Shown piece by piece: positions 12,356 to 25,500 of a stretch of DNA of 64,000 nucleotides. Under the pieces are notes generated by a model. The model ran no database searches. It had not been told where the DNA came from and worked only from the letters and a program-made list of their open reading frames with translations. This stretch comes from Sphagnum magellanicum. Taxonomy: Eukaryota > Streptophyta > Sphagnopsida > Sphagnales > Sphagnaceae. The stretch lies in assembly GCA_021904315.1 (NCBI GenBank), contig CM038916.1:6785065-6849064 (forward strand), written 5' to 3'. Within the stretch, counting starts at the first letter, position 1, and each line of letters starts with the position of its first letter. The translations under genes were made by a program, and so were the position numbers.

Positions 12356-15300
12356 CTTTGCCATTAAAATAACATCAATGTTAATGGTTGACATGTTTAA
12401 AACCTTGTTTTTTGAATGGCATTTGTGTGTCACCAAATAACTAATTGCCTTATATATATAATTCCACATCTTATTTTAGTTTAAATAATAATCTATTCAA
12501 TTCATCTATCTTAAAACAAAACCATCCAATAAAATAGAAAAAAAAATTGTGATGAATAACAAAATCAGTATCCATAAACTATGGACAATAAAAAGAAAAT
12601 AAATAACATAATACATATGCAACATCATTTTAAGGGAAAAAATTTATGGCTAGTTGAAATTATGGATCTATCAAGATATCAAAATGCAAAAATTCACTCC
12701 AATAACCATGTTTATTGGAGATGTGTAAGATAATTTGAAACGTAAGGCATCTTTAATTATTTTCAATATCAAAATATTCATTCATATATATCAACGTGTT
12801 CATTTCTAGATTATATTCAATATAAGTACATCAAGTAATTTTGATGAAACTATGTGCAAGAATGATATACAATAATTAAACTAGAAATCTTCACTATTAA
12901 TTTAACAAATGCATTGTGTAAGTTTTTTTTCAAAAATGTATTATAAAAGTTCAAACTTTCCATGATTTTAATTATAACCTTGATAAAATTCAAAAAAGGT
13001 CTTTCACATTAGTGGTAGTGGGAATCATAAATTTTTTTCCAAACTTTCCATGCCTTGACAAAAGGGAATCAAAGTTTAATTACAAAATGTGAATACACAA
13101 AAGTGAATTCATAACTATGATTCCAATTCAAATAATTTCAAACTATAATTATTGACATTATGTATGTGTATAAAAACTTTATTTTAAAAATTAAACTAAA
13201 CTAAATAGGTTGGTTTAATTCAAAACCATTCCTAATCTAGACAAGTTCATTTTCGAAGGAACCATATATTTCATTTCATAAAAGTGTTAAAATTTCATCA
13301 TGCAATACCTAATCTTTTTCATCTAAAAGAAGTAACATCCCAAATATCTTGTAGCAACAATTGAAAAACTTATAAGTATCCAAGTTTTTGACTTAACAAA
13401 TTTTCAATTACATTTTTTCAATGCTCATTATTAAAATATACATTTAAAATTATAAAATTCATGTTTATAAAAATGTTCACAATTTGACAATTTGCAAGAT
13501 TACAAACTTTCATTAATATTTTTAATAAAATTAAAATTTTCTTTCTTGTTCCTTTTGAAAGCTATCCAATTTTTTTGGTAGTCATAATGGCTTTATTGAC
13601 AACATTGTTAAACACATCATGGGAATGAAACAACATTAAAAATAAAATAAAATTATCACATAATGCAATTTGAAATTCAATTGTAACACCACACCTACAA
13701 TCACAAAGCCTTTTGATTGTTATAATTCATGAAATTTTTTTTATAACCAATTAATCTAATACAAACCTCTTAAACATAATTCCTAAGTAATGTTTCCTTA
13801 TTGTTTTCTCAAGTTTTTTTACTCAATCTACAAAAAAAAAGAAAAGGACGTTGATTTTTTCCAACTTAGAGATTTTGTGCCTCACCTTTCTTCATGTTAT
13901 AAGTGTGGAGGGAACCCTTTTCATTTACCTTGGAATTGTTTTCCTCCACTCAGATAGTTTCATACAAATCATAGTTAATAGCCAAGATTTTCAAGGCACA
14001 TCAATTAAAGAGTAAAATTTCTCATTTGTAAATCTTTTACATAAGACACTTCGATCGGCTCCAAAATGTGTTTCACACCAACAACCTTTAGACAAAAAAA
14101 ATGTCAAAACTAAGAAAAAGCCAAAAAATTAACACATTCATTGTTTAGTAATTGTTTTCAAGGTTGAACTTGCCCACGAAGGTTGTCAAAAAAAATCTAC
14201 ATGACATATCTTTGACTTCTTATGTTTGTGAAAAACATGAAAGGATAACATTTGTAAACATTAATTGAAGATTACAATCTTTTACTACAATGCACATACT
14301 ATTGAAAATAAGAGTGCTTCCTAATTGTACAAGTAGGTGATTTGCTTAACCTCTTTTTCTATTTTGATCATGCTTTGGAAACTCAAGTACATTTGTAATC
14401 CTATGATACCTTACAATTGTATCACTATTTATTATGTTTTGTATTTTGGTATTCTCATTTTCAATAGTTTAATTTTCAATGGTACATTTTGTAGTAATCA
14501 AAGCAAATTGCAGATCTGATTGTGTTTTTCTTGCCGTCTTACATGATTGGAACTAATCTTAAGTAATAATGATTTTATTCTTGGATTTATCATTTCTATG
14601 TTAAGTAATAAAGGCAATTTGAAAACCAAGAAAAGCAATTTGTGGTTTGATCCCCATGCTCCTATTACTCCAATTATATACATTGTCGAATCAATTCATA
14701 TCAAATCAAAACATGATGCTGAAATTCTCAAAAACCCACCACAATATATGAATTTCAAATTGATCATATGTGGACGAGTGATGCTACATCAAAAAGAAAA
14801 TTAGATACAACACAAGTTTTTTGGAGAGATCATAAATCTATCCATTGTGCTTTCAAACAAATTACTCTAGACCATGTGCCCAAATTTTCATTATGTTCAA
14901 TTTCATATTTAACAAGATAAACTTTAGTAACAAAGAAGCCATAAATATTGTTCTCACATTTTCAATCATTGTAGACAATACCTATTGTTTCACAATTCCA
15001 TCAACTAGCACAAAGTCAATACTGCAATTAGCCACTTGTTTATATTATGGGTAAATTCAGCATTATTCATGCTAATGTTGATCCATGTTTATGATAATCC
15101 AAAGATTTGCCAATTTTGTTTACTTGATAATTTTATCCTTTCAACTGCTTTCCTTCAAAAGTTGGAAGAAAAATATATTCAAAATTTCAATAATTATATA
15201 GCTACGTTCAAGCTAACTAAGGCTTGAACATTGTCAGATAGTGGCATAAATAATTCACCATATTTATGCAACTTACAATACTTTGCAAATAATTACCTCT

Positions 15301-15400
15301 TACCGTTCTTCACCTGGACATATATCTATTGTTTTCTTTAGACTGTACAAAACCACCTTAAAATCCCATTAAAAACCATATATACAAAATTTGAAAATTT
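12356..15400. other. AT-rich intergenic DNA, nothing recognised
   Basis: No gene is recognised. Near 13895-13939 the plus strand encodes a short Cys/His pattern resembling a zinc knuckle, but with wrong spacing and no coding context. Between 14.3 and 15.25 kb there are plus-strand protein-like pieces broken by stops, of unknown origin. Confidence 0.5.
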
Positions 15401-17235
15401 TGCTTAGCTGAATAAGCCCAGTACCATTGAGGTGCATTCTGACTCAGAAACTTGAGTCAAGACATGGAAGAGGCAAGATACATGCCTGATACTTTGATGG
15501 GCGATGCATGAAGTGGATGAGTGGAAGAAAGAACTCGTGTCTGTTGTCACCTTAAAATCTGGCCATTGTCTTTGGACTCAGCAACATCTCTCTTGAAAGC
15601 ATTATCCGTATCCAGAGGAACCTGCAAACATGTGACAATTGCCAAACAGCAACAAAGCTTCTTTCTTAATTACATGACATCAGGGGAAATCATTGCAAGG
15701 AATGCTAATCACTGAATCATTTCAGGGAGGGATATACTCAAGGTTTTGGAAATTACTTTGTTTCACTGTGAAGTACTGCGAAGTACTCTGTTCCAGTATT
15801 GCAAGGTTGTGCACTACACACACAAGTTACACAGCTGGCCATCCCTAAGCAGCAGTTGTCTTGTAGGTACAACAATTGTCATTGTAAAGGGACAAATCTA
15901 TCAGATTGCAGAGAGAACTCATAAAAGGACTTTGAAGGTGAGCTTTGTGGAGGTTCCAGCTAAGACCAAAATGAACACAACAAGGATAAGTGCAGTCTTA
16001 ACCTTGTGAGTTACTTTGTGCTGTCGCCTTTGCTGTGAATAGTACCGACTAGCTGCTGTGGCTCCTCGCCGACTTCATCAGCTCCTGATGGTGACTGTAG
16101 ATAAGCATATAATAACTTGCCCCAGTATTCAGACAAACAATTACAAGTTATAACAATTCTGCATCCTGAGTTTCTGTCACATTTCCAGAAGCAACACAAA
16201 GACACAATCATGATGTTGGCTAGCTAGCACTCCAGAAACACATACATCTTATTGTAAAGGAACCAGACAAATCCATCAGCAAGAACTCTGGAAATCAAAA
16301 TACCAAGCTCCATGAATCTGGCTGCACACCAGTTGAGGTCCATCTTGGGCCTCTTTCCCACTGCTAAGTTAGTTGTGGCACAAATTAGAACTCCTACTTC
16401 ACAAGTGCCAAGACAATGTAATATCACAAAGGAGAGAGCTGTCCTTACTTACAACAACCCACAAAAGTGAGACAAGGTTGGAAGACAGGCATCACCCACC
16501 AGCCATGTATGAAGTGCCAAAAGTAATAAAAAGAGTATCTGGTACATCCCTGTGCTTGCCAACTTGACTGGCAAATCAGAACTGCAGAGAGCTACATTCC
16601 TAGTATACAATTCACATACCTTGATGAGTGTCAACTGCAACAGCTGACAAAGCAATCTTCTCAATGATGCTCTTAACCTGGACTGGAAGAAAGTGGACAA
16701 AGACTATTCCAAAGATTACAAACTGAGGACCTTCACTCAAGTCTACAATCTTGTACACAAAAGGCACACCAATCTTGTACATTACACAGCACTGTTCTTC
16801 TGGAAAATACAGTCCTGGAGGCTGCAGATATCCTATGAAAAAATCTACAGATTTCAGTCACTCCCTTTCTGATCAGTGATGAAGCCCATCCTTTGCAAAT
16901 CCAAAGGGATGATGGTGAATGTAGTTCTCTATGCAACTGCAAGAGTAGCCTGTATACAAATGCGAGCCAGAGGTTAGGGCCACAACAAGGTTTCAGTTTT
17001 GGGCATGTGTAGACCAATTCACTGAAAAAAAGATCACTATTAAAACATGACCACCATCCCAAGAACTGGAGTTGAAGTCTCCAATGTTTCTGCAAAAATT
17101 GAATTTTGTACACACAGTAGAAGAGACTTAGGCTGAGCAGCTAAAGGATCTCCAAAATAACCAATGGGACTGTCATCAACAAGCTTGAATAGTTACCTGT
17201 GGTTTGAAGGTAGAGTTAATCTCCTACAAGCAATG
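15401..17235 (-). other. 3' transcribed region of the PIRL gene (inferred)
   Basis: Base composition stays gene-like for about 1.8 kb past the PIRL stop codon before falling to AT-rich DNA near 15.4 kb. A good splice donor (ccacag/gtaact, exon end at 17197) lies 39 nt after the stop codon, so the 3' untranslated region is probably spliced. I find no protein family in any frame here. Exact exon limits and the polyadenylation site cannot be set from sequence alone. Confidence 0.45.
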
Positions 17236-20200
17236 TCAAGCCTTGATGTTGAGGTCCAGGACCTCTTTCACTTTGAATTTTTTGGATTTGCTTCTCTTCC
17301 TGAAAACAGTCATCAGGGAAACCAAGCCTGTCTTTGGAGGTTGAGCCTTGTCAATCTCCTGTTGCTGCACCAGGTTCCTCATGAACTCCAATACAGCCTG
17401 TCAGATCTAACCATGTTAGCAACTCCAGATAACCCTAGTTCAATGAATACAGAAAGTCCCATCTTCATACACAAAGTAAGCAAAGCATGTATTTCAACTT
17501 TGCCCAGACTTGCAAAAACAAATTGCAAGACATATCTTCTTACATGATAGGAAAAGCCTATTTATATGGCTGCTTGGTATGCATGGAACACTTAGAAGGT
17601 GGGTAACAACTGCAGTTAGAAACTCTGATATAAAGCAGGCAACTCAATGAGCTGATAGCAGAAAACATATAGCATTCTCAAATCCCACTTCCAGACTGCC
17701 AAAGGAGTGCACACATTCATTGGCAAGTTGAGGATCACGTACCTCCTTCCCTTGCTCTGCAACTTCCCGTGGAGGTATACGCAATGGATTGCCATCCAGA
17801 GCAAGCTTCTGGAGGCCAGTCAACATGCTGAAGGAATCTGGGAGCACTGTGATATGGTTGAAGCTGATGTTCAAGTCTTGCAAGCTCTGCAGATTACCAA
17901 TTGAGCTTGGAAGCTCCCTTAGCTCCGTGAAGTTGGATGATACATCAAGTCTCCTCAAATTTGGTAAAAAACAGAGACTTTGAGGAACACTCTCCAAGTG
18001 GTTGAAGTGCACATCCAAGTCTGTTAAATTGGTGAGAGAAGATATGGTGGTCGGTAAGCTCTTGAGGCTGTTGAGATGCACAGAAAGCCGCTGCAATGAC
18101 TTTAGGTGGCCCACTGCCTCAGGCAATGCCTTCAACTGATTGAAGTCCGCATTTAATTCAACAAGTGATGTGCACAGGCCAATTGTCCATGGCAGCTCCT
18201 CGATGGAGTTCTTCTGGATGTTCAAAGTGGTCAAGTTGGTAAGGCATCCAAGAGCCTCTGGCAACCCCTTGAGCTGATTTGACTGCACATCAAGGAAGGT
18301 GAGTCTTGAAAGCTCTCCAATAGACTCTGGCAAGGCTTGTAACCTATTTCCTGTCAAACAGCAGAAAGTTCTCAAATTCTCAGATGATTATCCTCAGACA
18401 ATTGAATTGAGCAATTGTTATTTAGCATGTCCTTGTTTGCCAACTGAGTTGTCCAAAATGCTTCCAGCCCAAGTTGGTTGAGCCCAATCTAGATGATTAA
18501 TTCAGAAACTGTGAACACATAATCCTTCACGTGTTGGAAGACGGTGGAAAGTTGTTCCCAGCAACTGTGTGACCAAACAACAACAAAGCCACTCAACCAG
18601 ACTTGAGAAGATCCTTGCAGACGAGACCACAGTGAGGTCAAGTCTTATATGCTAAGCCTTCTTCAGATGTTAGTGGTGTGTACAGTCCTTGTGTTGTTCA
18701 GTGTTGTGATATTCGAAGTCCCAATGCCCCCAAGAGAAGCTCCCAGTTCCAACTGCTCACTGCAAACTAGAGATGACCATATATATGACATCCCCCAAAA
18801 TCTGCCAGTCAGGTGTTGCAGCAGGGGTCTCCATAAGAACTTACCTCTTAGCCCTGGTGTGCAGCCCACCTACTGGTCACACACAGGAAACCCTTGTAGA
18901 GATGACTTGGGATCCTGTGGCTTTTATACAGAAGGTAAATTTCAAACATCCATTTAAGCAAAAGTTTAGCAAACACAAATCATGGCCAAGAGAACATCAA
19001 TGTCCCCTGGAAAGGCTGCAACATGACAATTAGCAACAGGCTTTTGTTGCATAGATTTGTCACCTTCATTGGATCTGCTTTAGTTCTCTGTTTTTTTTTC
19101 CCTTTTGGTACCATAATTACATTCTTCCATCCATCCCAACAGGACACAAGAGTGGCATTTGCTTGGTTGCATTATTACCTGATAAGTCAAGAGACGTGAG
19201 ATTTGTTAGTAGCCCTATGGACTCAGGGAGCCAGGATATCCCCTTGCTGCTGAGATTAAGACTCTCCAACTTTTGGTCTGCTGCATGCTCCAAAGTCTCC
19301 AGCAGCTGTGGTGAAAAAGAGCGGATGCCTTCCATACCATCCTCATCAACAATTTCTATCTCCAGACCTACACAAGCAAACAACCTGATTACAAGCATAC
19401 CCTAAAAGAAGCATAGTACCTGCTCCCACAAAAACTTGCTCATATTGGGTTCAGCATAAACCATCTACACTTGTCAACTAAAGCTTTGACAGGAGAGGTG
19501 CACAAGCCAGAGTAGTTGGAGGACCTGGTAACCTAGAGGATGTTGCTAATGTTGTTGTGCCTCGTCGTGTGGAACTCAATGCATCATTTGATGACAGCCC
19601 TGGTGATGATGACTGCCACAACTGCTGTGGCCCTGGAGAACTCGCAGACCAAGATGAATATCTTGAATCCAGAATCTCTGAGCTTGTAGCATCTTCAGAG
19701 ACAGCAGGCAGAGCATTGAACTTCTCAGATGCTGAGTGATTGCCAGCAGCATCTCGGTACTCATGCACCACACCATTGCCTACTGGGCTGTTGTTTATTG
19801 GATGAGATGCCGCACTCTGGACTCGCGATAGAAGAGCTTCATAATGGCGATGTCTTGTCTCAATCTCCATTGTGGCAATTGCCATGCGCTTGTTTGCTTG
19901 GGCCTGCACAGGTATGGGTTCTTTGTAAGGGCATGCATTGAGGAGTGAGACTTGCAACCTGTTTTGGGTGCTATGATGTAAGGAAGGGCATTTGCGGAGG
20001 AGAGAGAGTGACTGCACTGCTGCAACATACACAGAAACATACCTCTGAGCGCAGTACATCTTCACGCATTTCTTGAAAGGCTCGGAATACTGGATTGGGA
20101 ACAGCTGCAGGTCTTGTCTGACTGAAAAGCTCTTCCAAGCGAGTTGCTAGCGCTGCGTCTACTCTTGCCAGCGTCTGCTCCGCAATTTGAACCTCCTCTG

Positions 20201-20282
20201 GACTGGGCCGGGCTGGCAGTGAGGCTTGCAGTCTCCGCATCTCGGAGATGATATCCTCGATCGATTCCATTTTCATCGCCAT
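17236..20282 (-). CDS. PIRL: Plant intracellular Ras-group LRR protein (PIRL)
   Basis: Five minus-strand exons, 20282-20043, 19903-19525, 19367-19179, 18350-17743 and 17397-17236, join in phase across GT-AG introns to encode 525 aa. Start: the ATG at 20282 opens MAMKMESIEDIISEM; one in-frame ATG lies further upstream. Residues 1-206 form the helical, Ser-rich N-terminal region typical of PIRLs (TMEIETRHRHYEALLSRV near the exon 2 start). GLEIEIVDEDGME leads into about ten short SHOC2-like leucine-rich repeats (about residues 240-462), for example LTSLDLSGNRLQALPESIG. The repeats end at NPLRIPP, followed by AVLEFMRNLVQQQ and a basic tail (FRKRSKSKKFKVKEV). The LRR domain should bind protein partners. 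PIRLs are related to animal Ras-interacting LRR proteins, and some are needed for gametophyte development in Arabidopsis. Substrate or partner here is unknown. Confidence 0.95.
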
Positions 20283-21660
20283 CTTTGCCGCACATAACCC
20301 CCCACTGTTGTAGACAGGAACGAGAGAATGGAAATGCAAAGCTCCCCCACCTGCAAGCTCGCTCGCTCGCCCGCTCTCTACGTAGAAACAGCAGTGACGC
20401 TCATATCCATGTTTACAAGACCTAACGGCATGTCGATTCTTCTCCCTCCTTCGCTAACGAAATGTCAGAAGTCTACCAGATTTCAGAGCAACCGGGATCG
20501 TCTTCTTCGTCTTCCCTGCAAATGGTTGGAAGTCTTTTGCCAGCCACAATGTGTCGGCCTTCAATGGAGCAGCAGCACCAGCGTCTGTGTGATGATCTTG
20601 TCGTCAAATTCAGAAGCAGAGCTGCACGTCGCATTGAGGCAGAGAAGGTATGGCGACAAAAGAAATGTCCATTTGCATCCAAATGCTCAAAATCACAAGG
20701 CGAACAAACTGCACTGCCGACGAGATGCCTTCCGATCAACAGACTCGGACAGTGAACAGAGGAACAAACGATCCCTGTTCGCCGGAAATGGACAAAATGG
20801 AAAGAATTGAATCATGAGAGCAACTCCACGACAGCTAGAAACAGAGAGTTCGCGGGCCAGCGGAAAAACAGTCTGACATCCGAAAGATCAAAAACTTGGG
20901 CAGGACTCTAAAAAATTCGAGAATCAAAGAGAAGAATTGAGGCAGCGATGAGTAGCGGCGACAGTTCTTGACATCGGAATTTCTACAACAGGACTCTGTA
21001 GAAAGACACAGAAGAATCGGCAGACAAGCGTAACACAAAGTACTGATTCTCCTCTAAACGTGCGGATCAAGAACTCGTTGACGCAAAACCCAACGGCTTC
21101 CGATGAATCAAGTGGCAAAGACTACTTCTCCGGAGAAACACATCCAAAAATAAGTAAAAATGAACTGCTCAAGAGTAGTACCAGTATTATTCGCCCAGAC
21201 AGAAAGATTCCCGAGAAACAGTTAAGATTGCTGGAATTTTTACCGGATTGCAACGAAGAAAATAGCGGGCTCCAAATCAAACATAAGAGCAGAGAACGAA
21301 GAGATGGCAAGAAGAGAGAGGAAAGAAAAGAAGGAATAGCTTCCAAACACCACCGAAATATACAAATCTTGTCCAAAAACAACCCCCCGTCCCCCCCCCA
21401 AAAAAAGAACACAGGCAACAGAGGACGCCAATTAAGAGCCGTATAGCAGCAGTTAAGTAAAATTCTGGCAAAACGATGGAAGCGAAAAGGGGAGATTACT
21501 GCAGAGAAGCGACAACAGACTGGGAACCCAGCGCAACACAGCCATCGCTGGTCAGGGCGTCACAGCGAGGAAGACGATCTCACAACCGTCAGATGGGAGA
21601 ACCAATCCAACGGGCGATAATATTTAGCTCACAGGAAGAAGCCAAGCTATGTTCTAGATG
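20283..21660 (-). promoter_or_regulatory. Leader and promoter region of PIRL
   Basis: The 1.4 kb upstream of the PIRL start is GC-richer than its surroundings and, read on the gene strand, is rich in C/T stretches (for example around 21290-21400), as plant 5' leaders often are. None of the possible reading frames resembles a known protein. The transcription start probably lies in this interval. An AT-rich segment near 21620-21635 could serve as a core promoter, but I see no unambiguous TATA box. Confidence 0.4.
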
Positions 21661-21672
21661 CTTCGTCATCGT

Positions 21673-21698
21673 TTTTATTATTATTATTATTATTATTT
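21673..21698. repeat. (ATT)n microsatellite
   Basis: A run of about eight ATT units marks the boundary between the GC-richer PIRL upstream region and AT-rich intergenic DNA. Confidence 0.9.
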
Positions 21699-21699
21699 C

Positions 21700-24600
21700 A
21701 AATTTGCAAACTTTACCATTTTCCTTCCTATTAAAATAAAAATGAATATAATAACAACAAACCCCCACCAAAACCCCTCTTTAGATCTTGGTTCCCAATT
21801 TCTCATTTTCCAAAACACCTAATAATGATGCCATTTTTTTCCTTAGTTTTCTTGATTGCACACAACATGTTTTTACAACCCCAAAAATAATAATTTTATT
21901 TTTTTTATGTACCCCAAATGAAACCCCTACTTGTTAATATTTTTGTAGAATTTTAGAATGTGAGAAAAAAAATGGAAAAAAAAATTCATATTTGGATCAT
22001 AATTAAATACCTGAGATATCGATGGTAATGCAATAAATGATCTCACCAAAAGAAAACCATGAAACTCATGAAGTCGACACATGCACATGTAAGGAAAAAA
22101 AAAGTAATAATAATATTATTTATTTATTTATAATTAAGAAAGAAGGTTGTGAAGTTAGAGAGACAAAAAGGAAGCCTAATCTTTTTGTTTTTTGTGGTTT
22201 TGTTAATTGCTCCTCCATTAGGATCAATTAGAATGTGTCAAGGTTGGATGCACTCCTCAAGGGATATGGTGTTCCTTTCTACTACCTTCATGCCATCTAC
22301 ACATATTTGTGTTAATTGTATCACATATATGACAAGAAGTAATTTTTGCTATCATATTAAAGTGTGGTGTGATGCACATTGTATGTCCTCATAATCGATG
22401 CCATCACTAAACTCACTTTGATATCAACTATCATGTTTCTAAACCCCAATTCAATTTGGTGGGGATTCTTCACCTTGGTTAACCTATCCTCGATCAAATA
22501 GGTCTTGTAGTTAAGTAACTAGGTAGGAAAATAGGTGTTACTAGGTAAGTAGATGCATTTAGTTAGACATAAACATGTCCCTTTTGAAATTATCCTCATG
22601 GTAGCATAGATAGGCTAATGAGCCAACATTTAAACTCCCCCAAAAGGGGATGTGTGTTCATTCCCCTACCACTTTCAACCCTAGATGTTCAAAAAGTTTT
22701 TAGGTAGCCTTTCACCTAGTGCCCTTATAATTGTTTTTAGGGACCTTCATTTGGTTTGGGGACCTTCGTTTGGTTTGAAACAAGTGAATAAACATCTCCC
22801 AAAGCCAAGTGGTCAAAAAATAATGTAATTTACTCTTTTGTGAATGTATAGATATCATTTTATGTGTAATGGAAATACATAAACATGTCTATTTGGAGAT
22901 TGAAATGCTACATTAAAAATTTCAAGGGAATTTTTTAATTCTTATTTTTTCCACTTAGATTCTCTAGGAGATATTTATGCTGACTCAAAAGTTTTATTTA
23001 TTTATTTATTTATTTAGGCTTGGATTTTGACCACTAATGTATTGGTGAAAAGGGGGAGGCATGGGAGACAAGTGTTATTAAGGCCCCATTTAAGAATGCC
23101 AAGCTTGCCTTGGCTTTTTCTAATGGGGCTTTTGCTAACATGTACCTATGAGTATAAAACAATTCCAATGAGCTTTCTTGTACAACATGCCACAATCCTT
23201 GCAATTCATATTTAGAGCTTAATAACTTGGGCTGATGTTAAGCTTGCATCAGACCTTGAATGAAGGCCCCAAAATAATTAATTAATTAAGGAATTCTGTA
23301 GACCTAGTAACAGGTTCTTAACACATGTCATATCAAAGGAGTGAGTAGGGTTTGGCTCATGCTGGCTTGCCACTGAACCCTAAGGTTGCAAAAAAAAAAA
23401 AAAAAAAAACATTTGTAATATTTATCAGCAAGGTTGCAAAATTAAAAATTAAAAAAATTGAAAAGGAAAATATTCTTTCAAAATAACCATTAAAAATATT
23501 CAGCCCAAAGAAAATTTTAATTAAAAATTCAGCAAAATTTGTCACAATTGCTTACAACATGAAAGGGTGGTGCTTAAGAATTTTCTACCTTTCATGTTTT
23601 GAATATCACCAAATTAAAGGCTAAATGTTGTTATGGATGATCATCTCTTGAGCAACATTGCAAAATTGAAAAAAAAAAAAAAAAAACATTGGGTTGATTA
23701 GTCCATAATTTGGTTTTGAATCTAATAAAAACTAGTGTGGCCCATGTTGTTTGCCCAAGTGTGGATAGGACTATTGCTCCAAATGCAAAGAGCTTATAAT
23801 AAATCTCAATTGTCCCAAAAAAAAAAAAAAAAAAAATTGAAATTATTTCTAGTGAGAAAAATGACTCAAAAATTCAATACCTCCAAACACCTTTAAGTCC
23901 AAAAATTATGAAATCACTTCCAAGAAGCCTCACATATCATCAAATCAAAGGCTTTTCAACAATACCCATCACGGTTGCCCTAATTTCTCTAAAACATTCA
24001 ATTGTGATTTTGTTGAATTTATTAAACAAAATCATTCAAAATTCAATAACTCTTGCATTATAGGTATAAACACTACCAATCCATTGTTTTTGGGACATTG
24101 GTCCTCCCTTTGTGTTGCTTCCTTTCACTTCTTGTGTGGTGGTTTTTTAACAAATTTTTATGAGGATTTAAATTTTTCAACTACCTTCCTTAATAGATAG
24201 ATGTGTTGTGAGGCTTATCTTCTTCCTTCATAAACTTATCTTCCTCACCCTAGAGACCTATTCCTTCATGTTTAAGGGAAAAAAGTTATGGAAGATGTAC
24301 TTCTTCATATCTCGATAATCAACATTTTAAAAAAAATTAAAACTTTTTGTGGCCCCTTTTTTGGATTATCCAAAATTATTGGCCACAAAAGTGGCTGATT
24401 ATACAACCAATGGGATTGAAAATTTTAAACACCCACATGGGTTTTTTTTTATTTTCAAAATTCCAAAACTTGTAAAACCTCCCCTCTAGCCTACTTTGAA
24501 CAATTCAACTTTGGCATGAAACCATGGTTAAATGTGTGGGGTTAGGAATATGTAATTGAAAACATAATGAAAGCATCAGTGTTATTTTTTTAAAAATAAA

Positions 24601-25386
24601 TTTTATATTGAAAATTTGTCAAAATTTAACCAAAAATTAGCAAAATTAGTCAAATTTATGCTAGAAAAACAAAAATTTCCAAACTTTTCCCAATTTCTTT
24701 GTCAAAAAATGGTAAAATTTCACCCCCACAAAAAACACTGGTAGGCATTCCATTTTGCAAAACATTCGGCCCCCCTCGGCTCATAGGGTGTAATGTTTTG
24801 CCCCTAAACCCCTAAACCCAAACACTTATCAAACTGTGAATATTTTTGGACCTCCAAAAATCAAAAAATAAATCAGTTTACATATTCTTTTGGGCATTTA
24901 TAGCTTTCTAAAAATATGGTCTTTTCCTTCTTTTTTTATTTTTTATTTTTTTTCCTTCACCAATTTGCAATTTCACTTTGACATGACTCTAATTAGTGGC
25001 CCATAGAATATTTTAAAAATCTTTTGTAAATGAAAAAATTTTTGGGCTAGCAATATAAAAGGATTTTCATTTTAATTTTTTATTTTTTTTGTACCCCTAC
25101 TCTTGGACATTCCATGTCTCAACATAATTGGACCATTCATGTGCCCTGATTGGGTGACAAGGAACCAAAATGCACCCAATGCCCCCAACACACACATGCC
25201 TGGTTTGACTGAATCTGCAATTCTTTTCTTTTTTTGATAAATAATTAAATAATTAAATAAAAATTTAAAATTATCACTAAATTACCAAGTCCCCCATAAA
25301 TACCAAATAAAAAGCACAAGACACTTTTCAAAAAAAAATTTGCTCTTTTGTATTTTTGAAGTTCATCTTGGTCATGGAATTTTCAT
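21700..25386. other. AT-rich intergenic DNA with long A tracts
   Basis: No gene is recognised. Three A tracts of about 19 bases (near 23390, 23670 and 23818) lie within 450 bp of each other. A 20-bp phrase containing 'ggaccttc.tttggttt' is duplicated in tandem at about 22741-22776. Short protein-like runs at 22.15-22.39 and 23.03-23.2 kb could not be assigned. Confidence 0.5.
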
Positions 25387-25500
25387 AATTAATTAATTAA
25401 TTAATTATTCCATAGACGGATTTTGAAGCTACCCCTGTACATTAAAGTACCCGGGTACAAGGGCAACTTCAACACATGTCTGTCGAATAATTAATTTAAT
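25387..25500. repeat. Imperfect foldback (inverted repeat)
   Basis: The left arm runs to 25440 and the right arm starts at 25455. The inner 16 bp, 25425-25440 against the reverse complement of 25455-25470, match except for three transitions. The arms continue outward through a 'gac'-containing part into AATTAATT-rich ends. Between the inner arms lies a perfect 12-bp palindrome, gtacccgggtac (25447-25458). No open frame is present. It could be a small non-autonomous foldback transposon or an RNA hairpin. Confidence 0.6.

Noticed and set aside
13895-13939. Zinc-knuckle-like CYKCGGNPFHLPWNC
   Set aside because: The Cys-His spacing is one residue too long and stops surround it. Too little to call a gag relic.
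20328-20810. Plus-strand 160-codon frame upstream of PIRL
   Set aside because: No family resemblance, and it overlaps the start and likely leader of the PIRL gene on the other strand.
23380-23840. Long A tracts as possible processed-pseudogene tails
   Set aside because: No coding or SINE-like body precedes any tract and no target duplications are visible.
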